A DNA stretch of 18,330 nucleotides from Halobacteroidaceae bacterium (GTDB taxonomy: Bacteria > Bacillota > Halanaerobiia > B1SED10-174): positions 1 through 18,330 of the forward strand of contig PUKG01000238.1 of NCBI GenBank assembly GCA_003550445.1, written 5' to 3'. Of this stretch, positions 1 through 7,397 are shown in pieces. A program made the translations under genes and the position numbers. The stretch's first letter is position 1. The number at the start of each line of letters is the position of its first letter. The notes beneath the pieces were generated by a model. The model had not been told where the DNA came from. It made no database searches and worked only from the letters and a program-made list of their open reading frames with translations.

Positions 1-1
1 T

Positions 2-46
2 AAAAAAAGTAACCATCGGAAAGAATTTAATTTTCTCTCCAATGGT
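2..46 (-). terminator. Intrinsic terminator of the PAS-GAF-HD-GYP gene
   Basis: Arms at 12-20 (ACCATCGGA) and 38-46 (TCCAATGGT) pair with a single mismatch, and the loop has extra AGAA/TTCT pairing inside. Read on the minus strand, the stem is followed by a run of seven T (A at 2-8). It lies about 60 bases after the stop codon at 107, as expected for the end of that transcript. Confidence 0.75.
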
Positions 47-106
47 CGGGAATTAAGAATATTGGTGGCCATTTTAAATTACTAAAACCAAATAAATCTT
101 TACCCT

Positions 107-1450
107 TTATTCTAACTGGAAACCCTCCTCCTTGAAAAGCTTCATGCAGGCATTTACAACATCAGGGTCAAAAAGGCTTCCTCTTTTTTCCCAGATTTCA
201 TCTAAAGCAACATCAATTCCGAGGGCGGGTCGGTATGGCCGGTGAGAAGCCATTGCCTCAACTACATCAGCAACACATAAAATCCTTGCTTCAAAAAGTA
301 TATCTTCACCGGTTAAACCATCAGGGTAACCGCTACCATCAACTTTTTCATGGTGTTGCTTCACAATCTCGGCTATTGGCCAGGGAAACTCTATATTATT
401 TAATATTTCATATCCCGTGTTGGGATGGGTTTCAATAATTTTGAACTCCAAATCAGTTAACTTCTGGGGTTTTGTCAGGATTTCAGTAGGTATAGAAAGC
501 TTACCAATATCGTGGATTTTTGCTGCAAGCTTGAGTCCTTCAATCCGATCATCCTCTAAATCCAAAACCCGGGCTATTTCACCTGAAAGTTCGGAAACCC
601 TTTGTTGGTGTCCAGCCGTGTAGTTGTCCCGTTTACTCATTAAGGTCCCCATGGAATGAACTATTCCTAAAAGGGCCCGGCGAAAAGCTTTAAGGGATTC
701 CGCCGTATTTTTCTCTGCCTGCTCGAGACTCTTGTTCTTTTCCTGTATCTGGGTTAAATAATGCTGCTGGTTCTCAAAAAGTTTTGCCTCGGAAATAGAT
801 AAGGCAGCATGACTTGCCAGGGTCTGGCAAATACTCACTTCATCTTCACTGAACTTATGTATTTTTTCCACGCTGGCAGGGATCAAAACCCCTATGGTTT
901 TTCCTTTGTAAATGAGGGGATTATATAATATTGACCGAAGGCCTCTTTGCTGACAGACTTCTCTTTCAGCATGAGATAAAGCTGCTTTTTTGGTATCAGG
1001 TAGAATAACGGGTTTTTTGCTTACAATGGCCTTTTTAATATGGGGGTGTTCATTAAGGGGGGCACGCCGCAAATGTTCCGGAAAATCAGGTGGGAGAGGC
1101 GGGTGCGTTGCTTCAAGGTAAAGAAAATCTCCATGAATGGAATAAATTGCCGCGGTTTTTAGCTTTGTTAGTTTTGCAATGCCGTTTACTATAGTTTGAG
1201 CAAGAGAAGAGGTTCCTTTTTCTGCGGACATTTCCTTGCTTACTTCCAGCAATAATTCCATCTTGTTATTTTGATAACGCAGGGAATCGGTTATCTTTTT
1301 TCGCTCAGAAATGTCATTTAAAACCGTAGTAAAAAAACCTTTTTTTCGCTGTAGGCCATAACTTCGTAATAACTCTGAAGGGTGATTGGGAACTTTTGAA
1401 ACTTTAATACTTCTCCATTTAAGGCAACTTTTCCAAACTTCCCAATCCAA
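107..1450 (-). CDS. GAF + HD-GYP phosphodiesterase part of a frame-split PAS-GAF-HD-GYP protein
   Basis: This open frame carries the C-terminal part of a signalling protein. After a PAS-type end (around LNDISERKK) comes a GAF domain (roughly residues 76-225 of this frame), a short coiled linker, and an HD-GYP domain with KIHDIGK (H313, D314), QHHEKVDGSGYP (H366-H367, G374-Y375-P376) and the trailing ADVVEAM and SHRPYRP motifs. HD-GYP proteins hydrolyse cyclic di-GMP, and all the usual metal-binding landmarks are visible, so activity is likely. No transmembrane segment is seen, so it should be a cytosolic sensor. The open frame begins at a TTG at 1450 with no Shine-Dalgarno site, inside the region that encodes PAS sequence in another frame. 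Only the part downstream of about 1341 is homologous, and the real protein almost certainly starts at 1656 and enters this frame by a -1 shift at 1339-1345. The joined product would be 516 residues. Otherwise this is a recently broken gene or a sequencing error in a homopolymer. Confidence 0.85.
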   Translation of the reverse strand: MDWEVWKSCLKWRSIKVSKVPNHPSELLRSYGLQRKKGFFTTVLNDISERKKITDSLRYQNNKMELLLEVSKEMSAEKGTSSLAQTIVNGIAKLTKLKTAAIYSIHGDFLYLEATHPPLPPDFPEHLRRAPLNEHPHIKKAIVSKKPVILPDTKKAALSHAEREVCQQRGLRSILYNPLIYKGKTIGVLIPASVEKIHKFSEDEVSICQTLASHAALSISEAKLFENQQHYLTQIQEKNKSLEQAEKNTAESLKAFRRALLGIVHSMGTLMSKRDNYTAGHQQRVSELSGEIARVLDLEDDRIEGLKLAAKIHDIGKLSIPTEILTKPQKLTDLEFKIIETHPNTGYEILNNIEFPWPIAEIVKQHHEKVDGSGYPDGLTGEDILFEARILCVADVVEAMASHRPYRPALGIDVALDEIWEKRGSLFDPDVVNACMKLFKEEGFQLE

Positions 1451-1656
1451 TCAAAATTATCCTTTTGGATTTCGGGAATAACTTCTTTTACTCTTTGACC
1501 AATAATTTTTTCTCTTTCCAATCCGGTAGCTTCCTCAAAAGCCCTGTTTACCTTCAGAAAAACATAATCAACCGGTTCCCCGCTGGAATTGGTTAATATT
1601 TGGTGGTTTGCAAAACCGTTAGGAAGGTTCTCGATTATTAAGTCATTTCTTCTCAT
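1318..1656 (-). CDS. PAS sensor domain, N-terminal part of the frame-split HD-GYP protein
   Basis: The 112-residue frame starts at an ATG preceded by GGGGAG at a good distance and encodes most of a PAS domain: an N-terminal helix, VNRAFEEATGLEREKIIGQRVKEV (residues about 37-60) and the last strands VLKFQKFPITLQSYYEVMAYSEKK. The typical PAS ending, which would read GFFTTVLNDISERKK, is missing from this frame but is present directly downstream in the -1 frame. The reading frame leaves the homologous path exactly at the A_AAA_AAG heptamer and stops 18 bases further on. On its own it would be a truncated PAS domain with six unrelated C-terminal residues. It should be read together with the GAF-HD-GYP frame as one gene, 1656 to 107. 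Confidence 0.75.
   Translation of the reverse strand: MRRNDLIIENLPNGFANHQILTNSSGEPVDYVFLKVNRAFEEATGLEREKIIGQRVKEVIPEIQKDNFDWIGKFGKVALNGEVLKFQKFPITLQSYYEVMAYSEKKVFLLRF
1339..1345 (-). other. Slippery heptamer A_AAA_AAG at the frame change
   Basis: In the PAS reading frame the codons are GAA AAA AAG GTT, which places the classic -1 frameshift heptamer A_AAA_AAG (as in E. coli dnaX) in the correct phase. A -1 slip gives ...EKK-GFFTT..., restoring the PAS ending and the GAF-HD-GYP frame. Seven A are followed by GG and seven T. No Shine-Dalgarno-like stimulator is visible just upstream. A 6-bp GATAAC/GTTATC stem lies about 45 bases downstream, further than usual. Programmed slippage, transcriptional slippage, a real one-base deletion and a homopolymer sequencing error all remain possible. 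Confidence 0.45.
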
Positions 1657-1864
1657 TGGAAATCTCCCCGTTTTCTTTGGTTAGGTTTTTTCTTCTAAAA
1701 AGGAAATTTCAAAGCAAACTTTCTTCCGGATTTCTTTATTAACAAAGGTTATATATTATTCTTCTAAATTTTCAGCTTTTTCCCTTTTTCTGTTTGTTTT
1801 TAATTCTCTAAAAGCACAGATTTTCCTTTATTGTTCCAAAATTAATAAGAATTTTTGGGAATAT

Positions 1865-1896
1865 AAAGAAAAAGGAACCGCAAAATTGGTTCCCTT
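1865..1896 (-). terminator. Intrinsic terminator of the osmC-like gene
   Basis: Arms GGAACC (1874-1879) and GGTTCC (1888-1893) pair perfectly around an eight-base loop. On the minus strand the stem is followed by TTTTTCTTT. It lies about 55 bases after the osmC-like stop codon. The remaining bases 1657-1864 should contain the promoter of the PAS-HD-GYP gene, but I could not single out a convincing -35/-10 pair there. Confidence 0.75.
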
Positions 1897-1949
1897 AAGT
1901 AAAAAAATCAAGAATTAAGGATAACGGGTACTTTTCCCCTTCCTAACTT

Positions 1950-2342
1950 TTAATCAAGTAAATATGTGTTAAATTCTGGAGGATCAATAATATGTTTTTT
2001 GACTGTACAGGCTTCTGCAGACTTTAAAACAGCATTGCGATAATTTTCCGGAAAATCCTCAGGCAAACCAATACTAATATCAACCCTTTCCACTCGTTTT
2101 GTGTCGGGGTTTCTTGATATTTCCAGATTAATCCGCAGATCCTGAGTGGATATTCCCCTTGTTTGGCAAAAACTATAGATACTGGAGCCAACACATGAAC
2201 CAATAGCCACAAAGAAAAAGTCAAAAGGAGTAGGAGCTGTATTTTCCCCTCCATTCTCTATTGGCTGGTCAGTAATTACTTCGAAACCTTTAAACAAAAC
2301 TTTGTTTTTCTTTCCCCCTAATGGCTTAACTTCCATTTTCAT
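1950..2342 (-). CDS. OsmC/Ohr-family thiol peroxidase-like protein
   Basis: This 130-residue protein has the full OsmC-fold layout. An N-terminal beta region contains the family phrase ENTAPTPFDFFFVAIGSC, with the first redox cysteine at C50 (GSCVGSS). The second half carries SAEACTVKKHI with the second cysteine at C112. OsmC/Ohr proteins reduce organic hydroperoxides through these two cysteines. The short form with C-T-V-K-K-H is closer to the YhfA/OsmC-like subgroup than to Ohr, so the exact substrate is open. No signal peptide is present and it should be cytosolic. The ATG start is preceded by GGGGAAAGG. The gene stands alone between two terminators (2734-2766 upstream, 1865-1896 downstream), so it is not part of the catabolic operon. 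Confidence 0.9.
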   Translation of the reverse strand: MKMEVKPLGGKKNKVLFKGFEVITDQPIENGGENTAPTPFDFFFVAIGSCVGSSIYSFCQTRGISTQDLRINLEISRNPDTKRVERVDISIGLPEDFPENYRNAVLKSAEACTVKKHIIDPPEFNTYLLD

Positions 2343-2481
2343 AAAAACCTTTCCCCCTCAAAATAACAATTATTTTAATTCCAAAGATTCTTTATCCCTA
2401 TCTACCCATTACCCACTTTCCTATCCCAATTAAGCTCTTCAATATTAAATTTTCAACCTTTGATCCACCAAAACCTTCCTA

Positions 2482-2574
2482 TTAAGCTAAGTATTTGATG
2501 ATAAAATAAAAAGGCCTCCGGCACTTTCTTTTTTTCTTTTGATTCGGGTTTTCAAGAAATTCCTCAGGGTACAT
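2482..2574 (-). CDS. Possible 30-residue basic small protein or leader peptide
   Basis: An ATG at 2574 is preceded by AGGAG with a seven-base spacing and opens a 30-codon frame. It begins MYPEEFLENPNQKKKRKCRR and ends in a hydrophobic FYFIIKYLA tail. It follows a plausible promoter by about 45 bases. The terminator-like stem at 2508-2528 falls inside the frame, so a terminated transcript would have no stop codon for it. It may therefore be a leader-type ORF or a chance frame. I do not recognise a family. Confidence 0.25.
   Translation of the reverse strand: MYPEEFLENPNQKKKRKCRRPFYFIIKYLA
2508..2528 (-). terminator. Terminator-like stem upstream of osmC-like gene
   Basis: On the minus strand the sequence reads AAAGTGCCGGAGGCCTTTTTATTTT: GCC/GGC plus AAAG/CTTT pairing around a GGA loop with one bulged base, followed by a T-rich tract (A at 2508-2512). 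It lies about 165 bases before the osmC-like start, so it could end a small transcript or act as an attenuator. Confidence 0.45.
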
Positions 2575-2626
2575 GGAAAAGCTCCTGACCTTTTCACCCT
2601 TATATTATTCTTGGATAAACATTTTT

Positions 2627-2655
2627 ATTCTACATTTACTAAATAACCCATTCAA
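2627..2655 (-). promoter_or_regulatory. Candidate sigma-A promoter upstream of the small ORF / osmC-like gene
   Basis: On the minus strand, TTGAAT (2650-2655) is separated by exactly 17 bases from TAGAAT (2627-2632). The -10 matches consensus at five of six positions and the -35 at four of six. It lies downstream of the catabolic operon terminator and upstream of the small ORF, as expected for the start of a new transcription unit. Confidence 0.4.
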
Positions 2656-2733
2656 CAAACTGTATGGTTTTTTGTTGTCAAACCATTGCCCCAGTTTCAT
2701 TCTGTTTCTTATCTATAACCTCACCCTTAATAT

Positions 2734-2766
2734 AAAAACCCCGGGATCAGTACAAAAATCCCGGGG
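2734..2766 (-). terminator. Strong intrinsic terminator of the catabolic operon
   Basis: Perfect nine-base arms CCCCGGGAT (2739-2747) and ATCCCGGGG (2758-2766) enclose a ten-base loop. On the minus strand the stem is followed by TTTTTATATT. It lies about 70 bases after the dehydrogenase stop codon at 2833 and marks the end of the long minus-strand operon. Confidence 0.85.
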
Positions 2767-2832
2767 TCTATTCAGGTACTGGCCAAAATTCTGAACCGCA
2801 AAGTTTCAAAAAAATTTTGGGGGAAAAATAAT

Positions 2833-3789
2833 TTATTCAACCAGGTTTTTTATATTTTCCCCGCCAAAAAAGTCTATAACGTTCCTTGCTGCCTGGGTTC
2901 CCATATCATTAATTGCCTCTTCAGTATGGGCTCCCATATGCGGGGAAAGAATGATTTTCTCATCAAGCTCCCGATCCCCTTTTATTTTTTCCGCCAAGGC
3001 CTCTTCAAACACATCCAAGGCTGCTCCCGATATTTTTTTCCCCTTAATTCCATTCAAAATACTCTCCTCATCTATTACTCCGCTTCTGGATGTATTAATA
3101 ATAAAAACCCCGCTTTTCATTCTCTTTATCTCTTCTCTGGAGATAATGTTTTTGGTCTGGGAATTCAAAGGTAAATGACAGCTTATATAATCTGATTTCC
3201 TTATTAGGTTCTCAAAATCAACATATTCAAGAGAATGCTCTTTTGCAAATTCTTTATCCAAATTCAAGTCATTTGCCAGAACTTCCATTTCCAGGCCCCT
3301 GGCCATTTTTGCAACAGCCTTTCCTATATTTCCCAGCCCTAAAATTCCTAAAATTTTACCTTTTACAGTATTTCCAACAACTTTCCCCTGATAATTACTC
3401 TTTGTCCTCTTATCAGCTTCAACCAATCTCCTGGACAAGGCAAAAATAAAAGCAATAACCAGTTCTCCAACAGATTGAGTATTGGAGTAAGGAGTATTAG
3501 CAACCTTTATTCCCTTTTTTTGGGCAAAATTCAAATCAATATTATCTACCCCCACACCATATTTGGAAATGAATTTCAGCTTTTTTGCCTTCTTCAAAAC
3601 TTCTTCATTTAAGGGATCTGTTCCAATAATAACAGCATCAACATCAACAATTAATTCTTTCATTTTTCCTTCATCATAGCTTTTGCCGGTTTTATTTAAA
3701 AACAACTCAAATCCCGACTTTTCCAAAATTTCTATGGGGCTTTTGGAGATTGAAGCAAATGAGCGGGGAGTAATCAAAAGTTTTTTCAT
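2833..3789 (-). CDS. D-isomer-specific 2-hydroxyacid dehydrogenase (phosphoglycerate dehydrogenase-like)
   Basis: The 318-residue protein has the two-domain fold of NAD-dependent D-2-hydroxyacid dehydrogenases. The nucleotide-binding glycine motif is at residues 149-156 (ILGLGNIG), the conserved NTSRSGVIDEESIL follows with R235, then LDVFEE and the catalytic-histidine region LSPHMGAHTEEA (H284). The early KFISKYGVGVDNID stretch is typical of SerA-like enzymes, but the ACT-type regulatory domain of full serine-pathway SerA is absent, so a catabolic role is more likely. In this operon it could interconvert a 2-keto and a 2-hydroxy acid, such as a 2-ketoaldonate, hydroxypyruvate or glyoxylate; the substrate cannot be read from sequence. 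The ATG start is preceded by AAGGAG. It is the last gene before the operon terminator, 24 bases after the aldolase. Confidence 0.88.
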   Translation of the reverse strand: MKKLLITPRSFASISKSPIEILEKSGFELFLNKTGKSYDEGKMKELIVDVDAVIIGTDPLNEEVLKKAKKLKFISKYGVGVDNIDLNFAQKKGIKVANTPYSNTQSVGELVIAFIFALSRRLVEADKRTKSNYQGKVVGNTVKGKILGILGLGNIGKAVAKMARGLEMEVLANDLNLDKEFAKEHSLEYVDFENLIRKSDYISCHLPLNSQTKNIISREEIKRMKSGVFIINTSRSGVIDEESILNGIKGKKISGAALDVFEEALAEKIKGDRELDEKIILSPHMGAHTEEAINDMGTQAARNVIDFFGGENIKNLVE

Positions 3790-3813
3790 TGTTTTTTCTC
3801 CTTAAAAAATTTT

Positions 3814-4467
3814 CTATGTGTTCTTGCCCCTGACCGCCTTTATCTTTTTGACAAATTCACGGGTAATCTCCGTTACCATTGAATAGTCTTCACCCTTAAC
3901 ATGGCCAACAATTTCGCTGCCAACACCAACTGCAAAACTGCCTGCATTAAACCAATCAGTAACATTCTCCAGGTTAACTCCTCCCGTAGGGAGCAATGGG
4001 GCCTGGGGTAAGGGCCCTTTGATGGCTTTGATAATTTTGGGACCGAATAATGCTGCGGGGAAAATCTTAACTACATCAGCCCCTGCTTCCAGGGCCTGTA
4101 AAACTTCAGTTGGTGTCATTGCTCCGGGAATTACCGGAACCTGGTACCTATTACAAAGTTTGATCATATCAACATTGATCGCAGGCCCAACAACAAACTG
4201 AGCACCCGCCCTAATTGCTGCACTGGCTGTTTCAGGATCTATTACTGAACCCGCTCCAATAAGAACATCCTCATTATCCTGGTACCTTTTTTTTAATTCC
4301 TTTATTACCTCCAGAGCACCCGGCACCGTCATTGTTATCTCAAATATGTTTACTTTCCCATCGTAAATAGCCTGGGTTAATTTTAAGGCTTGGGAAGCTG
4401 ATTTTGCCCTAATTACCGGAACAATCCCCGTTTTGTTTATTTCCTTTAAAATTTTTGCTTTTTCCAA
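3814..4467 (-). CDS. eda: KDPG/KHG aldolase (2-dehydro-3-deoxy-phosphogluconate aldolase)
   Basis: This 217-residue class I aldolase cleaves 2-keto-3-deoxy-6-phosphogluconate to pyruvate and glyceraldehyde 3-phosphate, and in some members 4-hydroxy-2-oxoglutarate to pyruvate and glyoxylate. Visible active-site elements are R20 (VPVIRA), the general base E43 (IFEITMT), GAGSVIDPETA, the Schiff-base lysine K134 (ADVVKIFPA) and the phosphate-binding loop PTGGVNLENV. Length and motifs are typical of the family. The start is a TTG at 4467, chosen because AGGAGG lies eight bases upstream and no ATG is placed as well. It sits between the LarA-like gene and the dehydrogenase with short gaps, so it is co-transcribed and points to the end of a sugar-acid pathway. 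Phosphorylated versus unphosphorylated substrate is not proven, but a kinase in the same operon favours the former. Confidence 0.93.
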   Translation of the reverse strand: MEKAKILKEINKTGIVPVIRAKSASQALKLTQAIYDGKVNIFEITMTVPGALEVIKELKKRYQDNEDVLIGAGSVIDPETASAAIRAGAQFVVGPAINVDMIKLCNRYQVPVIPGAMTPTEVLQALEAGADVVKIFPAALFGPKIIKAIKGPLPQAPLLPTGGVNLENVTDWFNAGSFAVGVGSEIVGHVKGEDYSMVTEITREFVKKIKAVRGKNT

Positions 4468-4486
4468 TATCTTCGCCTCCTATTTT

Positions 4487-5773
4487 CTATATATGGCCTT
4501 TGGAAACCCAAAGCCCAGTGGCAGGATCCTTAATGAAATAAACTTTTTCTCCACTCCCGGTAACATTCCAACCCGGAATCAACTCATTAAAGTTAAACCT
4601 CTCTTCCAGTTCCCTCAGGCTCAGGTGATTAAAGCCCACTTCATTAATTGTTTCTTTAGAAATTTGGTCTGAAACATAGGTTACTTTAAACCGACCTTCA
4701 GGGGAGCCATGAATTAGATGGGCGGGGACTGCCAGGTTTTCTCTCAATTCTTTATTTTCTTCAACTAACTTTATTATTTTTTCTTTCCCGATATAGCCGT
4801 ACTTTCTGATTAAGCTGTCAAATAAATCATTTTCTCCAACACTTTTCAACCCCGGAGCAATAACCAACAATTCACCCCTATCAGCAATTGACGCCCTGGT
4901 CCGGTAAATTGCCTTGTTGGCCAACCACAGGCTGTTAAATTCTTTATGATTTAGGTAGGTTACAAATTTTTTCACCGGCTCGTCAATATATGTGATATTA
5001 GTTTTTTGGCTTAAAGAAACGGCTTTTTCAAAAACCTCTCTACCTCTTCCCATAAAAATACCTGTTAACCCGGATAAACTATTTTTACCCGAGATGCTTG
5101 CTTCATTTACAGTTAGGATATAATCAATGGGCAAATTAATCAGCATGGTTTCCTCTACATAATCATATAACTTCCTTACCGGGGAATGGTCTTTCCCTAT
5201 CAACCTTTCCAGACCATAAATAGCTCCTAAATAATGGGACTTGTTGATAAAATCCCTGCCTCCGCATCCAACAATGATATTTTTTGTATAATTTGACATC
5301 CCGACAACTTCATGGGGTAAAACCTGGCCTATAGAAATTATTCGATCATAGTTCCCTTCCAATATTATCTGGTTTAATTCCACATCCAGTCCTTCTTTAA
5401 ATTGTCCTTCCGAAATTTCCCCCATAAATTCTTCCGGAACTTTTCCGATTTTTTTGGTTTCATTCAGCCAGTTATGTTCAATAAAAAGATTTTTGGGGAT
5501 TTTTTCTCCAAACATATCCCTAATCTCAGATTCCCCCATCGCCCTATGGGTTCCTAATGCAGGAAGAATGTCGATTTTAACATTTTTTCCTAACGTGTCG
5601 AAAATAATTCTGGTGATAATTCCCGCCTGGGAATGCTTGCGAGTATAATCAGGGGGGATAATTAATATTTTCTTTAAATCCCCCAGTTGATCCAGATACC
5701 TGGATATCTGGGTTTTTAAATCCTGGTAATCATCCTGTGCTCCATTTTTAAATTGATGGTAAATATTTCTCAC
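4487..5773 (-). CDS. LarA-family (DUF2088) nickel-pincer racemase/epimerase homologue
   Basis: The 428-residue protein belongs to the lactate racemase LarA family, whose members use a nickel-pincer nucleotide to racemise or epimerise 2-hydroxy acids. From memory of the Lactobacillus LarA motifs, the key residues align: PPDYTRKHS near residue 41, THRAM with H76 (LarA H108), PHEVVGMS with H154 (LarA H174), and a lysine exactly ten residues later, K164 (LarA K184, the cofactor anchor). The local context SNYTKNIIVGCGG differs from the GGRKSVLPG of true lactate racemase, so substrate specificity probably differs. Placed between a gluconate-type kinase and KDPG aldolase, it may epimerise C2 of an aldonate; LarA homologues acting on gluconate are known. 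It starts at a GTG preceded by a G-rich ribosome site. The cofactor genes larB, larC and larE are not in the window and must be elsewhere if the enzyme is active. Confidence 0.85.
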   Translation of the reverse strand: MRNIYHQFKNGAQDDYQDLKTQISRYLDQLGDLKKILIIPPDYTRKHSQAGIITRIIFDTLGKNVKIDILPALGTHRAMGESEIRDMFGEKIPKNLFIEHNWLNETKKIGKVPEEFMGEISEGQFKEGLDVELNQIILEGNYDRIISIGQVLPHEVVGMSNYTKNIIVGCGGRDFINKSHYLGAIYGLERLIGKDHSPVRKLYDYVEETMLINLPIDYILTVNEASISGKNSLSGLTGIFMGRGREVFEKAVSLSQKTNITYIDEPVKKFVTYLNHKEFNSLWLANKAIYRTRASIADRGELLVIAPGLKSVGENDLFDSLIRKYGYIGKEKIIKLVEENKELRENLAVPAHLIHGSPEGRFKVTYVSDQISKETINEVGFNHLSLRELEERFNFNELIPGWNVTGSGEKVYFIKDPATGLWVSKGHI

Positions 5774-5814
5774 GAAAACCCCCCCTTCCTCAATCCTTTA
5801 ATAAGGCCGCAACT

Positions 5815-7296
5815 CTATTTTTGGAGATTAAATAACCCCTTATTACAGTCATAGAGCCTGTTATGAAACGAATACAACTCATTATATTTATCCACCATTT
5901 CCGAATCAGGATTTTTTACCAACCTAACCCCGGGCTTATAATTGGTTGAACCATAACTTTCATTTATTCCCATGGCCACTGTCCCCAAAATTGCTGCTCC
6001 CAAAGCCGGTCCTTCTTCATTTTCATTTACAATAACCTTTGTGTTAAGGACATTGGAAAGTAATTGTAACCAGGGTTCGGATCTTGTCACCCCACCATTA
6101 AATATTACCTCTTTACAACCTGTACTCTGATCTTCCAGAGCTTCTTTTATTGCCCTCATTCTAAAGGAAATCCCTTCAATCCCCGCCTTTATTATCTCCC
6201 TCTTAGAATGATGAAAATCAAGCCCAAATATTATTCCTCGAGCTTTAGGATTCCAGTTGGGAGATCTTTCTCCAGTCAAAAAAGGAAGGAAAAAAAGGTT
6301 GTTGCTTCCCACCGGAACCTCCGAAATTAGTTCACCGATTAAACCATAGTAATCATTTACGGACTCAAAAAATAGATCCTTTAACCACTCAATTACTATC
6401 CCCCCGTTATTGATCGCTGCTCCAGGAAGGTATGTATCCTGGTCAAGCATATAACACCAGGTTCTTCTTTTTATTTTATCCAAAACTGGTCCATCCGAGA
6501 AAACCCGAATGGCTCCACTGGTCCCAAGGGTTGCAACAAATTGATCTTTTTTTAATGCCAGTTCTCCAAGATTTGCTAAAGGTCCGTCCCCACCTCCGAT
6601 AACCAGGGGTATATCTCTATGGGTTTTTAATACCTCGCCTTTAACTGAAAAAACCTCCTGGCTGTTAACAGGAGAGGATAGCTGGTTATTTCTTAACCCC
6701 AAAAAACCGGTTAATTCTTTTTCCCATTGTTTCTCATGAATATTAAATAAACCACTTCCACTGGCAACAGAATAGTCAACAACAAAATCCCCAATCAATT
6801 TGTAGACCACAAATTCTTTTATACTGATAAATTTCTCGGCTGAAGCAAAAACCTCTTTTTGGTTATCCTTAAGCCACAAAATTTTTGCCGGCAGGTAGAT
6901 GGAATGAAGGGGACAACCGGTTTTATTATATAGATCCTTTTCTTCGTAAATCTTCTCTAACTTTTCACATTCACTCTTTGCCCTGCTGTCCGCCCAGGTC
7001 AGACAACTGGTAACCGGCAGGCCCTTTTTGTTTACAGCTATCAGGGAATGGAGAGCTGAGCTCATGGATATGAACTCCACCCGGTAATTTTCTTTTTCAC
7101 TCCACTCAATGACGGAAACCAGGCTTTTTAATACGGCTTCATATACCTCATCAGGAGATAGTTCCGCCTCATTCTTATTTTTACTTATCAGCTTATATCC
7201 TCTGGAATCCTTAAAAAGCTGTTTAAAGTTTTCACAATAGAGAACTGTTTTTACCGAAGAAGTTCCAATATCACACCCCACGTAAGCTCTCTTCAT
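5815..7296 (-). CDS. FGGY-family carbohydrate kinase, gluconate kinase type
   Basis: The 493-residue protein has the complete FGGY kinase layout. The N-terminal phosphate-binding loop is CDIGTSSVKTVLY (residues 8-20). HSLIAVNKKGLPVTSCLTWADSRA (83-106) closely follows the gluconokinase pattern of the B. subtilis GntK type. The second domain has GGGDGPLANLGELAL, VATLGTSGAIR, and the C-terminal GGVTRSEPWLQLLSNVL with GPALGAAILG. The reaction is ATP-dependent phosphorylation of a sugar acid, most likely at C6 of gluconate or an epimer, feeding the aldolase downstream. Xylulose or other sugars are possible, since FGGY specificity is hard to call from sequence. The ATG is preceded by GGGGTGGG. It lies 41 bases before the LarA-like gene. 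Confidence 0.88.
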   Translation of the reverse strand: MKRAYVGCDIGTSSVKTVLYCENFKQLFKDSRGYKLISKNKNEAELSPDEVYEAVLKSLVSVIEWSEKENYRVEFISMSSALHSLIAVNKKGLPVTSCLTWADSRAKSECEKLEKIYEEKDLYNKTGCPLHSIYLPAKILWLKDNQKEVFASAEKFISIKEFVVYKLIGDFVVDYSVASGSGLFNIHEKQWEKELTGFLGLRNNQLSSPVNSQEVFSVKGEVLKTHRDIPLVIGGGDGPLANLGELALKKDQFVATLGTSGAIRVFSDGPVLDKIKRRTWCYMLDQDTYLPGAAINNGGIVIEWLKDLFFESVNDYYGLIGELISEVPVGSNNLFFLPFLTGERSPNWNPKARGIIFGLDFHHSKREIIKAGIEGISFRMRAIKEALEDQSTGCKEVIFNGGVTRSEPWLQLLSNVLNTKVIVNENEEGPALGAAILGTVAMGINESYGSTNYKPGVRLVKNPDSEMVDKYNELYSFHNRLYDCNKGLFNLQK

Positions 7297-7397
7297 TTAC
7301 CCACCCCATTTTCCCGGTCAAAACCAAATTTTTCTGTTTACCCGGGGACTAAGAAAATTTCTAAAAACCCGGCTTGTTTAAAGCAAGGCAAAGGCTA

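Larger units (their letters stand above)
2343..2832. other. 490-base intergenic region between osmC-like gene and the catabolic operon
   Basis: This AT-rich stretch holds the terminator of the upstream catabolic operon (2734-2766), a candidate promoter (2627-2655), a 30-codon ORF with a good ribosome site (2482-2574) and a second terminator-like stem (2508-2528). Between 2343 and 2480 I see no convincing promoter box pair, so osmC might be expressed from the 2627-2655 promoter by readthrough of the inner stem. A longer plus-strand frame (2573-2794) has no Shine-Dalgarno site and a composition unlike a real gene. Confidence 0.5.

Noticed and set aside
2573..2794. Plus-strand 73-residue frame in the intergenic region
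   Set aside because: No ribosome site, composition unlike neighbours, and it runs through the strong terminator stem of the minus-strand operon.
4487..5773. Apparent loss of the cofactor-anchoring lysine in the LarA homologue, from aligning GGRDF with GGRKS
   Set aside because: Aligning from the second catalytic histidine instead places K164 exactly ten residues after H154, as in lactate racemase, so the lysine is present and only the local motif differs.
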